A stretch of 64,000 nucleotides of DNA from Tigriopus japonicus (taxonomy: Eukaryota > Arthropoda > Copepoda > Harpacticoida > Harpacticidae), in contig JAAGOF010000323.1 in assembly GCA_010645155.1 (NCBI GenBank), positions 937,845 through 1,001,844 of the forward strand, read 5' to 3'. Positions within the stretch are counted from its first letter, which is position 1. Each line of letters opens with the position of its first letter. The notes under the pieces are model-generated. The model did no database searches, was not told the DNA's origin, and saw only the letters and a program-made list of their open reading frames with translations. Both the position numbers and the translations under genes were made by a program. Positions 1 through 12,700 of this stretch are shown here, piece after piece.

Positions 1-1541
1 TTCTGGTTTCTGGCTTTTTGTGTCTCTGCTCGGTGGCTTGTGGAATCAAGAAGAATGATTCATGGCTTGCCCTGGCTCACTCCACAGTGAGAGTCCATGG
101 GAGAGCTTCCAATTAAATATTCATCGAGACCAGCACCAAAACGACTAAAACGTTGGAGCGACCAATAGAGTGGTAAGGCGGTTGAAGATCTTACATATGA
201 AAAGAGCTCATGAACAAGAAATGTTAGGGATGAAGACTTTATTGTTTTTGCGTTATGCATTTTTTATTTTGTTAATTTGAGTATTTTTTAGGGCCTTTCG
301 CGTTTTTTGCTGTCGTTTCTCTTGTAAGGGGACTCTAAGAAGAACTTTGAACAGACTCTGTCCCGCTTTAATGAACCGTGGATCCACAACGGCCGCAACT
401 TGGTCATCTGGAATGGATGTTCCAAATCATATTTAATGACTCTTCCATCGAATAGAACACTCAATGACTCAGAAACATTGCACTAGTTCCTGAAAAATAC
501 GAAAAATTTGCCTTATCCTTCATTAACGATGATATTTAACAACCAAGAAGTTTATTATGCACAAATTGAGACTGAATTTGTAAGTGGTTCCAAATTTGCC
601 GTTTTTCAGCTACTTATGGTTAAATTCCAGTGAGAGAGGGCACCTTCAGGGATTTTTCACATAATGAAACAATTTTGGCGAACGCCTCTTCTAAGTGGGA
701 TATCTCGAAGATTTGGTACACAACTCAATGACACGCACAGTAATAACAGCCTATCCTGAGGCACAAATCCCTCTCAAAAGAAAAGGATTAGCAAAGGATC
801 AATTTTAGATGAAAAATGATTGCTGAGGGTGATGCTTCTGTTCTACGCCAAACAAATACAACTCTATAGACCGGATTCATCAAATAGTTCATATTGTCCC
901 CACAAGAGGGTGCTAAAAGAAACAATACTAGTCTAATTCTATTCGACAACGGTGTATGTTATGGAGAGAAAATGGCAGTTAATTACACTTTAAATCAAGG
1001 TTGCTTTGCAGCCAGTAATCTGCTGGCTTCAAATTCTAAACATGCATAATGAATAAGCAAAAAAGTGCAAATTATGTGCTTCTAAAAACCCAAGATGGGA
1101 CTTACATGAATAAAGTTTAAAATTATGACAGGTCAAATATCACAAGATTGAACTAGAAAACAAGCATTGCACATTTTTTATATTTGTTTTATTACACGGC
1201 GATTTCATTTCTAAACCGATCTTTCTAGCCTCTTGGTCCCTTTTCCTTCTACATTGCCATCTAGCGGTCAAATATGGAAACAAGATCAAAGGCGCTCCAT
1301 ACAACCAACCAAGGAAATCGTAAGACATGGAAGCCTCCGCTCAGGCGTTCAGCTATGGATTTTTTATAAATCGAATTCCATTCAAGTAAATGACTTTGTT
1401 TTGATAAGAATGATTAAACAATCAAATAAGGCTGTCGTTTGCTGAATTTCAGCATGGTACATTACTCCATCCACGAGAAACAACGTTTCCAAATTTGCTA
1501 CAGTCGCAATACATACGCGCGGAAACGAGAAAAAAATTGAC

Positions 1542-1571
1542 CCTACAATCGTCCTTTTGGACGATTGTAGG
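1542..1571. repeat. Perfect 13-bp hairpin with TTTT loop
   Basis: The left arm CCTACAATCGTCC (1542-1554) is followed by the four-base loop TTTT (1555-1558) and the exact reverse complement GGACGATTGTAGG (1559-1571). No histone gene or small-RNA gene is visible next to it. It could be a small mobile-element terminus pair or a structured RNA element; the sequence alone does not decide. Confidence 0.75.
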
Positions 1572-1883
1572 TGCAAATGTTCGGTCGGAAGAGCACTCTA
1601 TGCTCTACGCCTCAAATTACTCTAACTGCCACAAATTTCAGTTGATCAAGTTGAAATTAAGCATGTGAGCTTTGCATTACCAATTAAACACTTGGTTTGA
1701 TAAGATTTTTCTCTGTCTAACACAGAATTCGAAAAATGGCCTTTGCCGGTAGCCGAGGCATCCAGGTGTTTAGTGATCCTTGAACCAACCCAAAAATATA
1801 TCCATCCACTCTCATAATTCACAAACAAAAGCTGCCGGGTCATCGTAGAATGAAGAAGGGATCCACACTTTTATTGTGTGTTT

Positions 1884-1945
1884 TGGGGAGTCATCGACCA
1901 TGGTGAGAAGCACGTGTCCCTGGGTTCAAATCTCAGATAGATGAG
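1884..1945 (+). repeat. tRNA-like (SINE remnant?) segment
   Basis: Bases 1920-1936, CTGGGTTCAAATCTCAG, fold as a tRNA T-arm: a 5-bp stem (one G-T pair) closing a TTCAAAT loop. GGTTCAAATCT resembles the RNA polymerase III B box. I cannot build a full cloverleaf or a good A box upstream, so this is not a tRNA gene. A decayed tRNA-derived SINE is the likeliest explanation. Confidence 0.3.
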
Positions 1946-4900
1946 CCTTTTCCATCCTCATCCTTGGGGAGAAAGGGTTGCAAATGTCGTTGGCAATGTG
2001 CTTGCTCATTTCCTGAATGAAGCTTCAGTGAGGGTGGGTGGAAGAAAAAGAAGTGATCCTTTACATTTGCTTGTATGTACTACGGTCGTCCATCTGCTCG
2101 TTTGATGTTGTTACGTACGACACAGAACGTCTACCCTGTTCATGGGAAGTCATTAACTTCGCCGTCCACTTTCTCAACAACAATAACACCCTTGGGACTT
2201 GGTTATGTTGGTTGTTGGGGATCAAGATACCCGTTCATTGAGCTGTGCGATGTTTTTCCATGAAACAGTCTTTTGGGAAATCAGCAGCTTGTGCTCAAAA
2301 GCTTCAGAATGTAATATTAGCCTTGCAAGTTCACAGGCTTTACGAAAGCTAAACGTTTATCCTGGAACATTCTAAGATTGAAGTTTGATTTTGATTTTTT
2401 GCCACAAGCAAGTATGAGTCCTAGCTTTGTGCAAGCTCAATCATCTTGGTTTCTTACAAAAAAAAACTAAGCTTCACGCAAACTGCGAACGGTCAATTTG
2501 TGTTTTCAATTGTCAACCAACACTCGCCTGGTACCTTAGACGAAATAGGCCATAAAAGTACGTTTTAAGTACAATCAAAGATAATCTGCTACAACAATTG
2601 TCCTTCACTATCTGTCTTATTGTTATATCGAAAAATAAATCTCCAATCAAGAGATGCACTAAATGGTTTTTTTCGATCAGGGCCAAAAGAACTCTTGGAA
2701 GTTGGAACTAAAAGTACAATCAAAGTTTGATATCAGAATTTTTGATTGAAGAACACCCCTGGCGCTGACCGAAACTTGTCAGTACATTAAGTTTTTTTTT
2801 GTGATAATTTCTTATCAATTTGAAAAGAATCTTTCTCCTAACTCCTCCTAGTGATGGACCGAGAGGTTCATAACCGTAATGCAAATAGTTTCAGAGGTTT
2901 TTGGACCCAAAACTCTTTGCTTTTGTTTTCAAACTCCATCTATTAAAATGGATGTCTACTTACGGTTTCGATTTCAGTAGTCATAACCGAAACCGAAACC
3001 AAAAGCGCTTTTGGTACATCACAAACGGACAATATTCTTACATCCAGCTTTAACTGTATTTGGGACACTCTTCTATCCAGTATTATTACATCCAGTCTTG
3101 ACTGTAAGGAATTTTTTATACCCAATTTTTAAGCTCGTTTATTTTTTTGCGATGTCTCAAACATCAGCATGGTCACAGAAATGATATAAAAGTAGAAAAA
3201 ATGTGCATTATTTCATGTTTTACACAGATTCAATTGAATATGTAGTTCCATTAATAGTCAGTCTCAACTGAAGTCCGCCTTTCTCGATCCAAGTTTCCGT
3301 ATACATCGTACATGCAGTCCTCGGTCATTAGGAAAATCCCTGGCTTAGTGTTAAGTTACCTTTACGACAATTGGCAAGCTGTCCCGTAATTGTGATTGTT
3401 ATCGCAGCTGCCAGATCCAGGAGATACCCAACCAACTTGGGATCAAACCAGTCACGATGCTGGTGATGGCATCTTGGATAAGATCAACATTTGTCATATG
3501 GCAGAGACAAACAACGATTCCAATTGAGGGTGTCTTTGTTATCGTGTCCTCATCATTCAAGACCGATCGATCGCTGGTTTACTTTTTAGTCATTTCCATA
3601 CACGAGCAAGAAAGTAGTGAATGCTGAGAGCGGGAACTTCCATGTTAATCAACATCCATTGTGTTTCTCCATGAATCTCGAGAGCAATCTATCAAACCTT
3701 TTTATTAGTCAAATCAAGAGCTACACAGTGGACTAGTCTCATGATAAATATAAGAGAGATTGCGGCTCAGAAAGTGCGTACTAAAGTCTTGGGCAGGGTT
3801 AGGATGAGAGGGAGGGAGACAATTGGCAAATTATGCAATCATGCAAAAGAGCCATCATTCTTATTCCAACGCTTCTTTGATTCCCCAGGATCCCCATTCC
3901 ATCCCTGACTGAGGAGGAGATTGAAGTCTGAATTGCAGAAAGAAGAGAGGGAACAAGTGAGTAGTGAGAAAGCGAGGGAACCCGACAATCTGCTGACGAG
4001 GACGAATATGTTAATAGAGTGTTGTCGAATCAGACTCAGGGATATTTACTGTAGACAACAAAGTGCTGGTGAGATCAAATGTGCACTTACTATTTATGCT
4101 TTCTATATATGGGACTTCATTTTGCAAAATATTTACCAACGGTGATGCGACCATATCGTATCAGTAGTGTTGCCGTTTTTGACCCACACTCTGTTTCTAT
4201 GTTATCTATAAAATTAGTTATGGAACTCATTTTGTTTGACCAGATCTATAATGTCTTGTAATAGCAAACAAGCGTTGGACTGGCGGAGTAAAATTTATCA
4301 AAGACATAACTTAGAAGTTTATCTAATGGCAAAAAAGCCCAATACGCCCAAAAAAGCAAAGGGCAAATTTTTCCTTGCCAGGATCTATTTTTTTCCGCTC
4401 AACCCTTAATCGTGAATGATCTAATAACGCAGAAAGTAATAGTACTTTCTTTCACAAAAAGTAGCCAAAAATGGGGTGATTGTAGTTTCAAGTAGTCTTT
4501 ATGTTTCATTTTCAAAAAGAGATATCATCACTTGCATCGCTATTTAGTAAAGTCCTCTCACCAGCCCCTCTGAAAGTGTCAAAAATAATCGTTACTCGAT
4601 TTTGTGTGTGAAAACACCCAAAAACAAACGGTAGCATCAAGGTGAAACAAATTACTATCTAAAAGCTACAACAACGAAATAGCTGAACATAGTTTTGCAC
4701 TAGGAAGAGCGGAATGAAAGGTCTACCATTCATTTTTATCGCGCACTTTCCTGCTCACTTACTCAATCCTAAACACGATTGTAGTACAGTTCTAGATACA
4801 GAAATGCCACTTCGGTTAGGTTACTGAAGATTTACTTTGAACACATTTCATCAGTCCGGCAGCTGGGATGCCAAGTGACTTGATTCCTTATGCATTTCTC

Positions 4901-6693
4901 TTGTTCTAGCAAAACATTCAATGAGCAATTCCACCACTGACTCTCTGAAATCGCAAATTTCGATTTTGAATCACGTAACTAAGTGTGCTCTACTTTGAAT
5001 CCCATCTCAAGAGCGGTTTCGGAGCGTCATTTCTCCTAGAACTCTAGATTGTACCACAGGAACAAAAGGGTTCATCAGCGTTTACAAAGGGATTCATTTC
5101 GATAAGAAGTGCATACATGTGGAAACAAATCCAAAATGAAGGTCGCTTTCCCTTTCTATGAGCTTCATCGTAACCCATGTCTCAAGACCAGTTGGAAAGG
5201 TGCCTTGGGTCATAAATTCAGTGCAATAAGATAGACCGAGGATATGAGCGAGCACACAACCTTGGTCCAATTTGAGATTGGCGTGCTGTTATTAAGGACC
5301 CTGGGTTGGTCCACGTATTTGACGTGCCGTGTTCCATCCAAGACGTGGCTCGGTTTCTACGTTTGTGTTCCAGGGATTGCTGGCATGATTTATTGAGTCA
5401 CTTTTTGTCTTGTGTACGAGTTATGGGACCCCACAACTAGGCCAGACATACTATACTATGTAAGAAATCGTCCCTTGGCTTTTTTACGCAAAAACTAAAG
5501 CCAAACCAAGGTACAGTCCGACTCAAAAGTGTTCTGGTAAATGAAACCAGCTATAAATGGCGACGGTATCTTAAAACAACATGGCAAGTCAACCCTTAGT
5601 AATCGATCGTTGGGATTTAGTTGGGATCTTTTAAAAATTTTATCACATTTTAGCAACAAAGAAAAACTTGAGTAAGAAATTCCATGAATTTATTTTTTTC
5701 GAGCTTGCGTCTCGATTCATATTTTGGATTGAGGAGCAGTAATGGGACATGAAAAAATGTATTTCTTAGAGAAATGATGTCAATCTTTTCCTCTCTACTA
5801 AAAATTGAGGTAACAGGCTTCAGTGATTTTTATTTTGGCTCTCGGTCCATTGCTATTTAGATTGAATATTCTTCAATTTTTCTGTTTCCCAAAAAATGGA
5901 TAAAAAAATTATGGAAACAGGCTGTAGTAACTTTTTCACAGGTCACGAAAAGAACCCGCACCCAACACGATAAATAATATTGCAACGGTAGAATGGCGGT
6001 CAGGGGGGGAGGGCAAAATTATGACCCAAACAACTATCTAAGAAAAGGTTTTTTTTGAGTTTTGACAAGAATTTTATTATCACAATATAAATATGTTGTT
6101 GGTACGCTACGAACACTGGGATCTAATCAAAAAGGCTTTTGACACCAAACTGATAGGGAATATAATAAGTAAAGGATATTGATAAAGGTCTTGAGATTTC
6201 CTGTTTCCTAAGATGAATTGATATAATCTCGATTCCTGGAGTCGCGGATGTCAAAAATCTTGATCGAACCGAGAACAGGTTGGTGACACTTTGAATACTG
6301 AGTAACATTAGGGTATTTTGCTATGATGTTAACCACTTGAGACAACGGGAGATTGTTGGACTAAGGGTCACTTGGACTTGTTTGGGCAAGATGAAGAGGT
6401 ATGGTATGCGAATATGAGTGGGAGAAAATGTCTTTGGTTTAATGGTTTCCGGAGAAATTATGCAGTGGCCTTGCTTGCAAGAGCTTCCTAGTAGCTGAAT
6501 AACATGCGTTTAGTTGCCTGGTTGGTTTCGTCACATGGAGACCAGGGACAGAACAAAGAGTGAGGAGAGAGGAAAGCAAGGTTGGTTGTTGGTTAAGCGA
6601 AACTGGTTTGAAGCTAAGTTTCAGAATGAATCTTCGATCTGGATATATTGGTTGTTCCTTGTTTTGACAAAATGGTCAGTATCTTTGAAAAGG

Positions 6694-6797
6694 TTAAATA
6701 TCGGAGGGGTGGGCGTGGTGACTTTTTCGACCCTTCCGTTTCGGATCTTCCATAGACTTCTGGGAAGAAACATCAGTACTAGTCTTTCTTGGATTCC
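6694..6797 (-). CDS. Atrn: Attractin proposed last coding exon
   Basis: Exon 14 ends TTAG at 8163 before GTGAGA, leaving one pending base. At 6800-6798 a pyrimidine-rich tract ends in CAG and the next 104 bases continue in the required phase for 33 residues to TAA. The peptide is short, polar and basic (PKRKGRKSHH), like the short basic tail of human attractin. The alternative is no splice and a stop at 8131 after nine residues. A 1365-bp intron (6798-8162) holding no other recognised gene separates the two. Transcript data would settle which is used. Confidence 0.5.
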
Positions 6798-9700
6798 CTG
6801 CAATGGAAAAGGAAGAGATCTGGTGAATTTCATTGCAAAACAAAGTACATCCCATGAATCTGAAGGCTGAAGCCTTCAATTAGCACAAGAGAAGGACATT
6901 GAAATTTAATTGAACAAAAATATGCAAAATAGGAATCCGTGCTGAACATATTAGGACTCAAAACCTTCTACCGACTTATCCATAACCGATGCTTTAGCAA
7001 TTTCCGCGCACGAAAAGGATATTCCAATTTCATTGAAGTAACACTTTCATTTGGGAAAACTATTTTTTCTTGTTGTTCAGACATGCATTTTTTCAAGACT
7101 TTGGTTGATCCGACTTGAAAACACGTCGCCACGGGTTTTAACAGTGATAGAGAGAAAAAGCCACATAAAACGACAGTACAATATTTAGATCAAGTAATAA
7201 CAGGAAAACCCGCAAATTTGAAAAATAAAAGGTCAAAAAACCCCGTGCTTTTTGCTCATACATACAGCGGAAGAATGCTCTAGAAATGACATTTTTGATC
7301 CATTGCTTGTTCATTCCTATTTATTTCTTACTTTTTTCATTTTTACGATCGCGTTTTTCTCTTCGTCACGGTTTTATTTAACCAAATTGCTTTGAGTTTT
7401 TCCTTCGTTTTACTTTTCATTTTGTTCTCTCCTCTTTCAGGCTTTACCCTTTTTACATTGCGTTTTTTGAGTGGCTCCCAGAAATAATAAAAATTACACT
7501 AAGCAAAACATTATCATTTTTAACTTGATTAAAATTCTTCTATTTCCTCGTTCCGCCCTTTAGCCATTTACATTTTAAATCAAAAAATACTCCTTAACTC
7601 ACATCTAAATAGACGTATCAAAATTTACGAACATGGGAGTGATCACCGTATCATTTTACGGAATTGCTGCCGTTAGCAGTGTAGGCTTGCCAAAAAAAAT
7701 CTCAGTTTTCGGTCTGATTTTCGAAAAATGTTGCATTTATGGACAATGGCATGTTTGAGAAGTATTGCAACGTAATTTGAAAACAAACGGAGAAATTGGA
7801 AGCCTTCAATTTAACAAATTATTTGTTTTTATGTTTAGTTGCCCTAGGAACCGATCTCCTCTGGCCATCTTGTTATTCAAAGTCGGGCATTCCTCATTTC
7901 AAAGTTCGGAAGAACCCTCTCAACTTATGTTGCGAAATTTTAGATAAAAGTAATAAAACATATTTTTTTGCTAAAACAATGTCAAGAATTGCTATTTCAA
8001 CTTCAAGTTGTGCAGATAAAAAAGGCATTGTTGCAATCACTAGGCCTAAACCTTCATTTTAGTTACCTCGCACGTTCATCAGAAACACAGGTCTTCCGAA
8101 CTTTTTCTCCCGCCAAAAATGATGACGTCACTAGTAATTGCTGTAATTAATAATCGTCTCACCTAAGGTAACTAAAGCTGATGCCACAGCGATACCCGTG
8201 TAGCCTGGCGGAGCATAGGGTTGACCTCCCGTGGGCAACCTCACCACCAACGAGAGCACAGCAGCTCGGTTGTCTTCGCACGGCTCTAATGCAATTGGAC
8301 TTGGACGGTAGGATTTCCGCTTCCGCTTCCTCACCTGACCCCCACCGGTTCCTCCACTCGTTTGGTCAACTCCCGTGCCGGGATTCGAACCCCCAGACTG
8401 CTGCTGTTCACCACTGGGAATGCTGACTGGGATGAGATTTGAGCTCATAGTGAGGGAAGGAGCCGATGCGGAATTGCCCGTGAGACTTGAGCTGGACTTG
8501 ACGGCGTCCGGAGGGATGGGTTCCAGTTCCACGAGGACGGAACCAAACGGTCGACTTGCCATCTGTTCCATCTCCACGAAGAGTCGTTGCCGTCGACGGT
8601 ATCTGTCATACCTTTGTTTGATTTTCCAAAGCACCGCAGCCACCAGAAGAAGTGCCAGAAAGCAGCTACAAGAGGGAAGATATACATGTTTTATGCCAAG
8701 TTTACTTGAGATTTTCGGAGGAAGGGTTACCCGACGTCTAAGGGCTGCATTCCACATGTTTAGCACCAATTTATGATCAACTCTCACTCAAAATGTCTAC
8801 AACCTTCCCGGGGATTCGAGTCTCCCAAAATACCGATGATGCAAGTTTTTTTGCTGCTGATTTGGGGGAACAGTTTCTTTGTAGTAAAAGGTGGAACTGG
8901 GACAACCCAAATTCCAAGTTCTACTAAACGGAACATTTTCCAACAGCAACAATCTCAGCAACCTCTTTTATAGTTATTGCATCACTTCAGAAAAAGGTAC
9001 TTACGTGGAGAATGTTATGAAGAATTGAAGCAAATCTAACTTTGGATGCTGAGAGAACGATATGACGATCCATAAGGGCGGTTCGAAATCGTAAACATAC
9101 ACATAAAATGTCGTGTTGGAAGCATCGCCGAATGAAAAGTCTTCCTTAGCAAAGCGCTCTTTGAACGTGGAACAATTGACATCCGTGTAAAGTTGCTCTT
9201 CACGGATTTGCTTCCGATTTCCGGGAGCATGACGAAAAGTCAAGTTCATCTAAAAAGTAAAAGATCATACTTAGAGGAGGAAAACAAAATATAATTAACA
9301 TTTGATTACTATCATACCCGAGCAGGAACTGAGCAAGTGATGGAGAAATCCACGTCCACATCAGATTTGGTCGGATCGTTCTTGAAATTAATGGCGGTGA
9401 AATGGCGGTCATCCGATTTGGAGAGATTAAAAGTGAACTGATAATCAATGGTCAGATGATCTGAAAATGAAAACACGACATTGAAAGTAGTGTTATGAAG
9501 CCGTTCTAATGTCAACTTACAGAAACAGGAATCCTTGACAGGATCTCCGACATAGTGATTGTTTTTATCGCAAGACTCGCAATGATCTCCAATGATTCCT
9601 TTGGTAGTGCAATGACACTTTCCAGTCTCGTGATTACAAGCTGAAGCTTGACCGTTGCACTGGCAGGCTAAAGCAAAATAAATATTATATATATCAATCA

Positions 9701-12700
9701 TCCCTCATTAAGTTCGTATTAGCTTCGGAACTTACCTTGACAACTACCCCCATTCACAGCATCACCAAAGTAACCTTTGGAGCATCTCTCGCAATGATCT
9801 CCGTCGGTGAAGCCCTCGCAAGGTTTGTCACAGGTGGATTTCTCCATCGTGCAAGAACTGTGTCCGTTACACTCGCAATCCGGACAAGTGGTGAAATGCC
9901 AACTCTTGCCATCACTCTGTGGACATTGATCATCGGGCACCCATGCATAGTGTCCATGACCCCCTTGATTGACTCTTTTGAGGGGACTGGCTGCTCCTCC
10001 CACCATGCAAGTGCCCAAACCAGTGAGAGACCCATCGTCACACCAACCACAACTTGGATTGGAGCGACAGGACTTGCAAGTCCGGTATCCAACACAGATA
10101 TCATCGGGCACGGTTTCTGGAACATGATTTGGATTTGACACATTGTTTCAATGATTTAGGTTCCAATTTAGTCGGGAGGTTATTCCATGAAAAATTTGAT
10201 TTTTTTCAAGATGAAAATGGGAAATTGATGTTTTTCAAAGTTTGTGTTCTTTCTCACTTTACCAATATCATCTGTTTTAATTTTTGATTTTCCTATAATT
10301 TTCTAACAATTGCGTCTCGAAAACTGTAATGCACTCCTTCTAAACTTTAATCATCCTTGTCATTGGCACATCGACGTACCTACGAGGATTCGAAAAACGC
10401 GAAAATTGGACTGCAAAATCTCACAAAACCTTTGCGTGAAAATCCCTCGACTCCCATTAATACGAGGTAAGCGAAAAAGTTGATCTTCAAAGTGCCTTAC
10501 CATTTTTGCTCGGAACCGGGCATTCGTCTTTTTCCGTGGTCCAATCCATACATTGGCCGTATGGAAACGATGCCAAGTAAGCGTTCCGGTCAATACACAT
10601 GTGAAGGTTCTTGCACCACATGCAAAGACCATGAGTACAATTCATGCAATTGGTACGCTCACTGCAAGCCGCAGGACAAGCATTGCCTGAAACGAACAAG
10701 AATTAGGGAAGTCAATCAATTTGATATGGCAGGATTGGAACTTGAGCAACACTTCTTTTGATGATCAGATTGGTCTATTTCAACATGATACAGGGATAAT
10801 GAGAGATGATCTTCGTGGGCGGCACAACAGGGGTCGATGGACTCGGTCACGGGTTCTTGGATATTGAAAACGAAATGCCCAATGATGATACCGAAAATAG
10901 TACACAAGAACAATTCCAAGGAGTAGGTCATGACGACCAACATGGCTAGATAACCCAAAAACAGATTGACCCCAAAGCACCCGATCATGCAAAGCTTTCG
11001 ATATTTGCCATGGACTTTGCGAGAAACACGGCGTCTGAGATAGATCATGAATTCAATTAGAAATCCCAGAAACATCGTGACCAAACATCCGCAGGCAAAT
11101 TTCCACCGAGTGTTCAAGGTCCAATAGCGGATGAAGAGAATGATGCAAAATCCGTTGTTCCCTGAGGCCTCGAAGCCTCCCATAAGCATATCTGTGGCTC
11201 CTCGACAGAATAAATCCTCGTTTGGAACATTTTGTTTGAGTTTGACAGCCTTGGAACATTCCCAATGACAAGAGGGGTTCATGGAATCGGCGAAACATGG
11301 ATCTTGAGCGGCAGTCACACACGTGAGGTTGTCCTCAGTGGAATCACAATCGTCTGGAACACTCAAGCAACCCATCCAACAATAAGCTGAGCCTTCTTCA
11401 CACGATTGTTCCATGACGCGGGTCCAGTTGTCAAAGACAGTTTCAGTTTCTGACGAAAACATCTTTCTACTTGAATCGGGAACGGTTCTCTTGAATACCT
11501 GATCAAAGGTTAGAAACTTTTGGGAACGATCTCCAACCGGCAAAATGGGGATGGCTTCATTGGGAACAACTTTCATTCGGGCATAAACCGTTCTATTTTT
11601 TATTCTTGGATCCATAGATGGAACTGCATGAGGGGTGGCCCAAAAGTCCGGGTGTTCCACGCCTTGAAATAACCAATCCGTGGTTCCCAGTCCCATTAGA
11701 ACTAAAATCGTGGATGGCACCAAGTGTTTCGTGGAAATCGTGTTCCCATTTTCGAGCTTTATTGTTAAAGGGTGATCCGGAAACGGCGTCAAAATGAGAA
11801 AGAGCCCATTATCTCGATGAAATGGCACCATAAAACTCTTGGAGTCCCTTTCTGGGCCGAAACGATGATGATACACATTGACGTGATCTTTGCGAGGAGC
11901 ATCACTCAAATTGAAGGCCTTCTCACCAACTTGATATTGAAATGGGCGATCATCTCCTCCTTGGATCAATTTAACCACTTCCAATTCGATCTGGTCAAAG
12001 ACATTGGACAAATGATGCATCGGCAATGAAATGCAATCCGGATACTCTCTTTCCTCGGTGGCAAAAATTTGACGAGTAGCTCCATCCAACATTTGAACTT
12101 CCGACAAGCCTTTGATTCCACGAAAACATCTTGGAGCACTTGCTTTCAAGTCATTCATAGAATTCTGAACGCCTTCTTGCTCTTCGAAGCGAACCCCAAA
12201 ACAAGATATTTTCTTACTGGGGTCGATCCTTAAAAGATCCGAAGATTTCTCACCCTTGACGATCAATTTCAAGTCATTGAAGGTCACTTCTGGAATCTTG
12301 GGTGGAACACGTATCCCTTGTAATTGAGAGCTCGTAAATAAAACAAGGAGAACACACAAGAAAGTCTTCATCATGAAAGAGTTATTTTAACTTTGTTTGC
12401 TTCGAGGACTGAAATCACGGCATGCTTTGGCATTAATCAAGACACTTCCTGTGGACTTTCCTAGATTACCCCAAGAATGATATTGAATGAGAAAATGAGA
12501 AGCGACGATTATTACCGCAAACTAGTTTCCAAGATTCCAAATTCATCCGTCGAACATAGATTACCCCCGGCAAACATGGGGTTCCATGTATGTCGTTTTA
12601 GTGAGAAATTCGTTACCCCTCTGTGTCAACAGTGTTATCGGGATTTTCTCTTCTAGTACTGTAATCTTACCTGATTCTTCGGTGAGATTCACGTTGGCCG

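Larger units (their letters stand above)
1..6693. other. Intergenic stretch, no supported gene
   Basis: I find no reading frame here with a recognisable domain, splice-consistent exons or coding-like composition. The short open frames (60-75 codons) overlap on both strands and look random. Two structured spots, a perfect hairpin near 1.55 kb and a tRNA-like T-arm near 1.93 kb, are listed separately. On the minus strand an AATAAA at 6078-6073 lies about 615 bp beyond the proposed attractin stop and could be its poly(A) signal, with low confidence. Confidence 0.5.

Noticed and set aside
6514..6870. 118-codon plus-strand frame
   Set aside because: It starts at TTG, has no recognisable domain and lies opposite the proposed last attractin exon; it is likely a shadow.
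8381..8391. tRNA gene in the minus strand
   Set aside because: Only the B box/T-loop is present; no A box, anticodon arm or acceptor stem can be drawn.
8181..8776. Plus-strand frames opposite the attractin tail exon
   Set aside because: They are antisense shadows of a well-supported coding exon.
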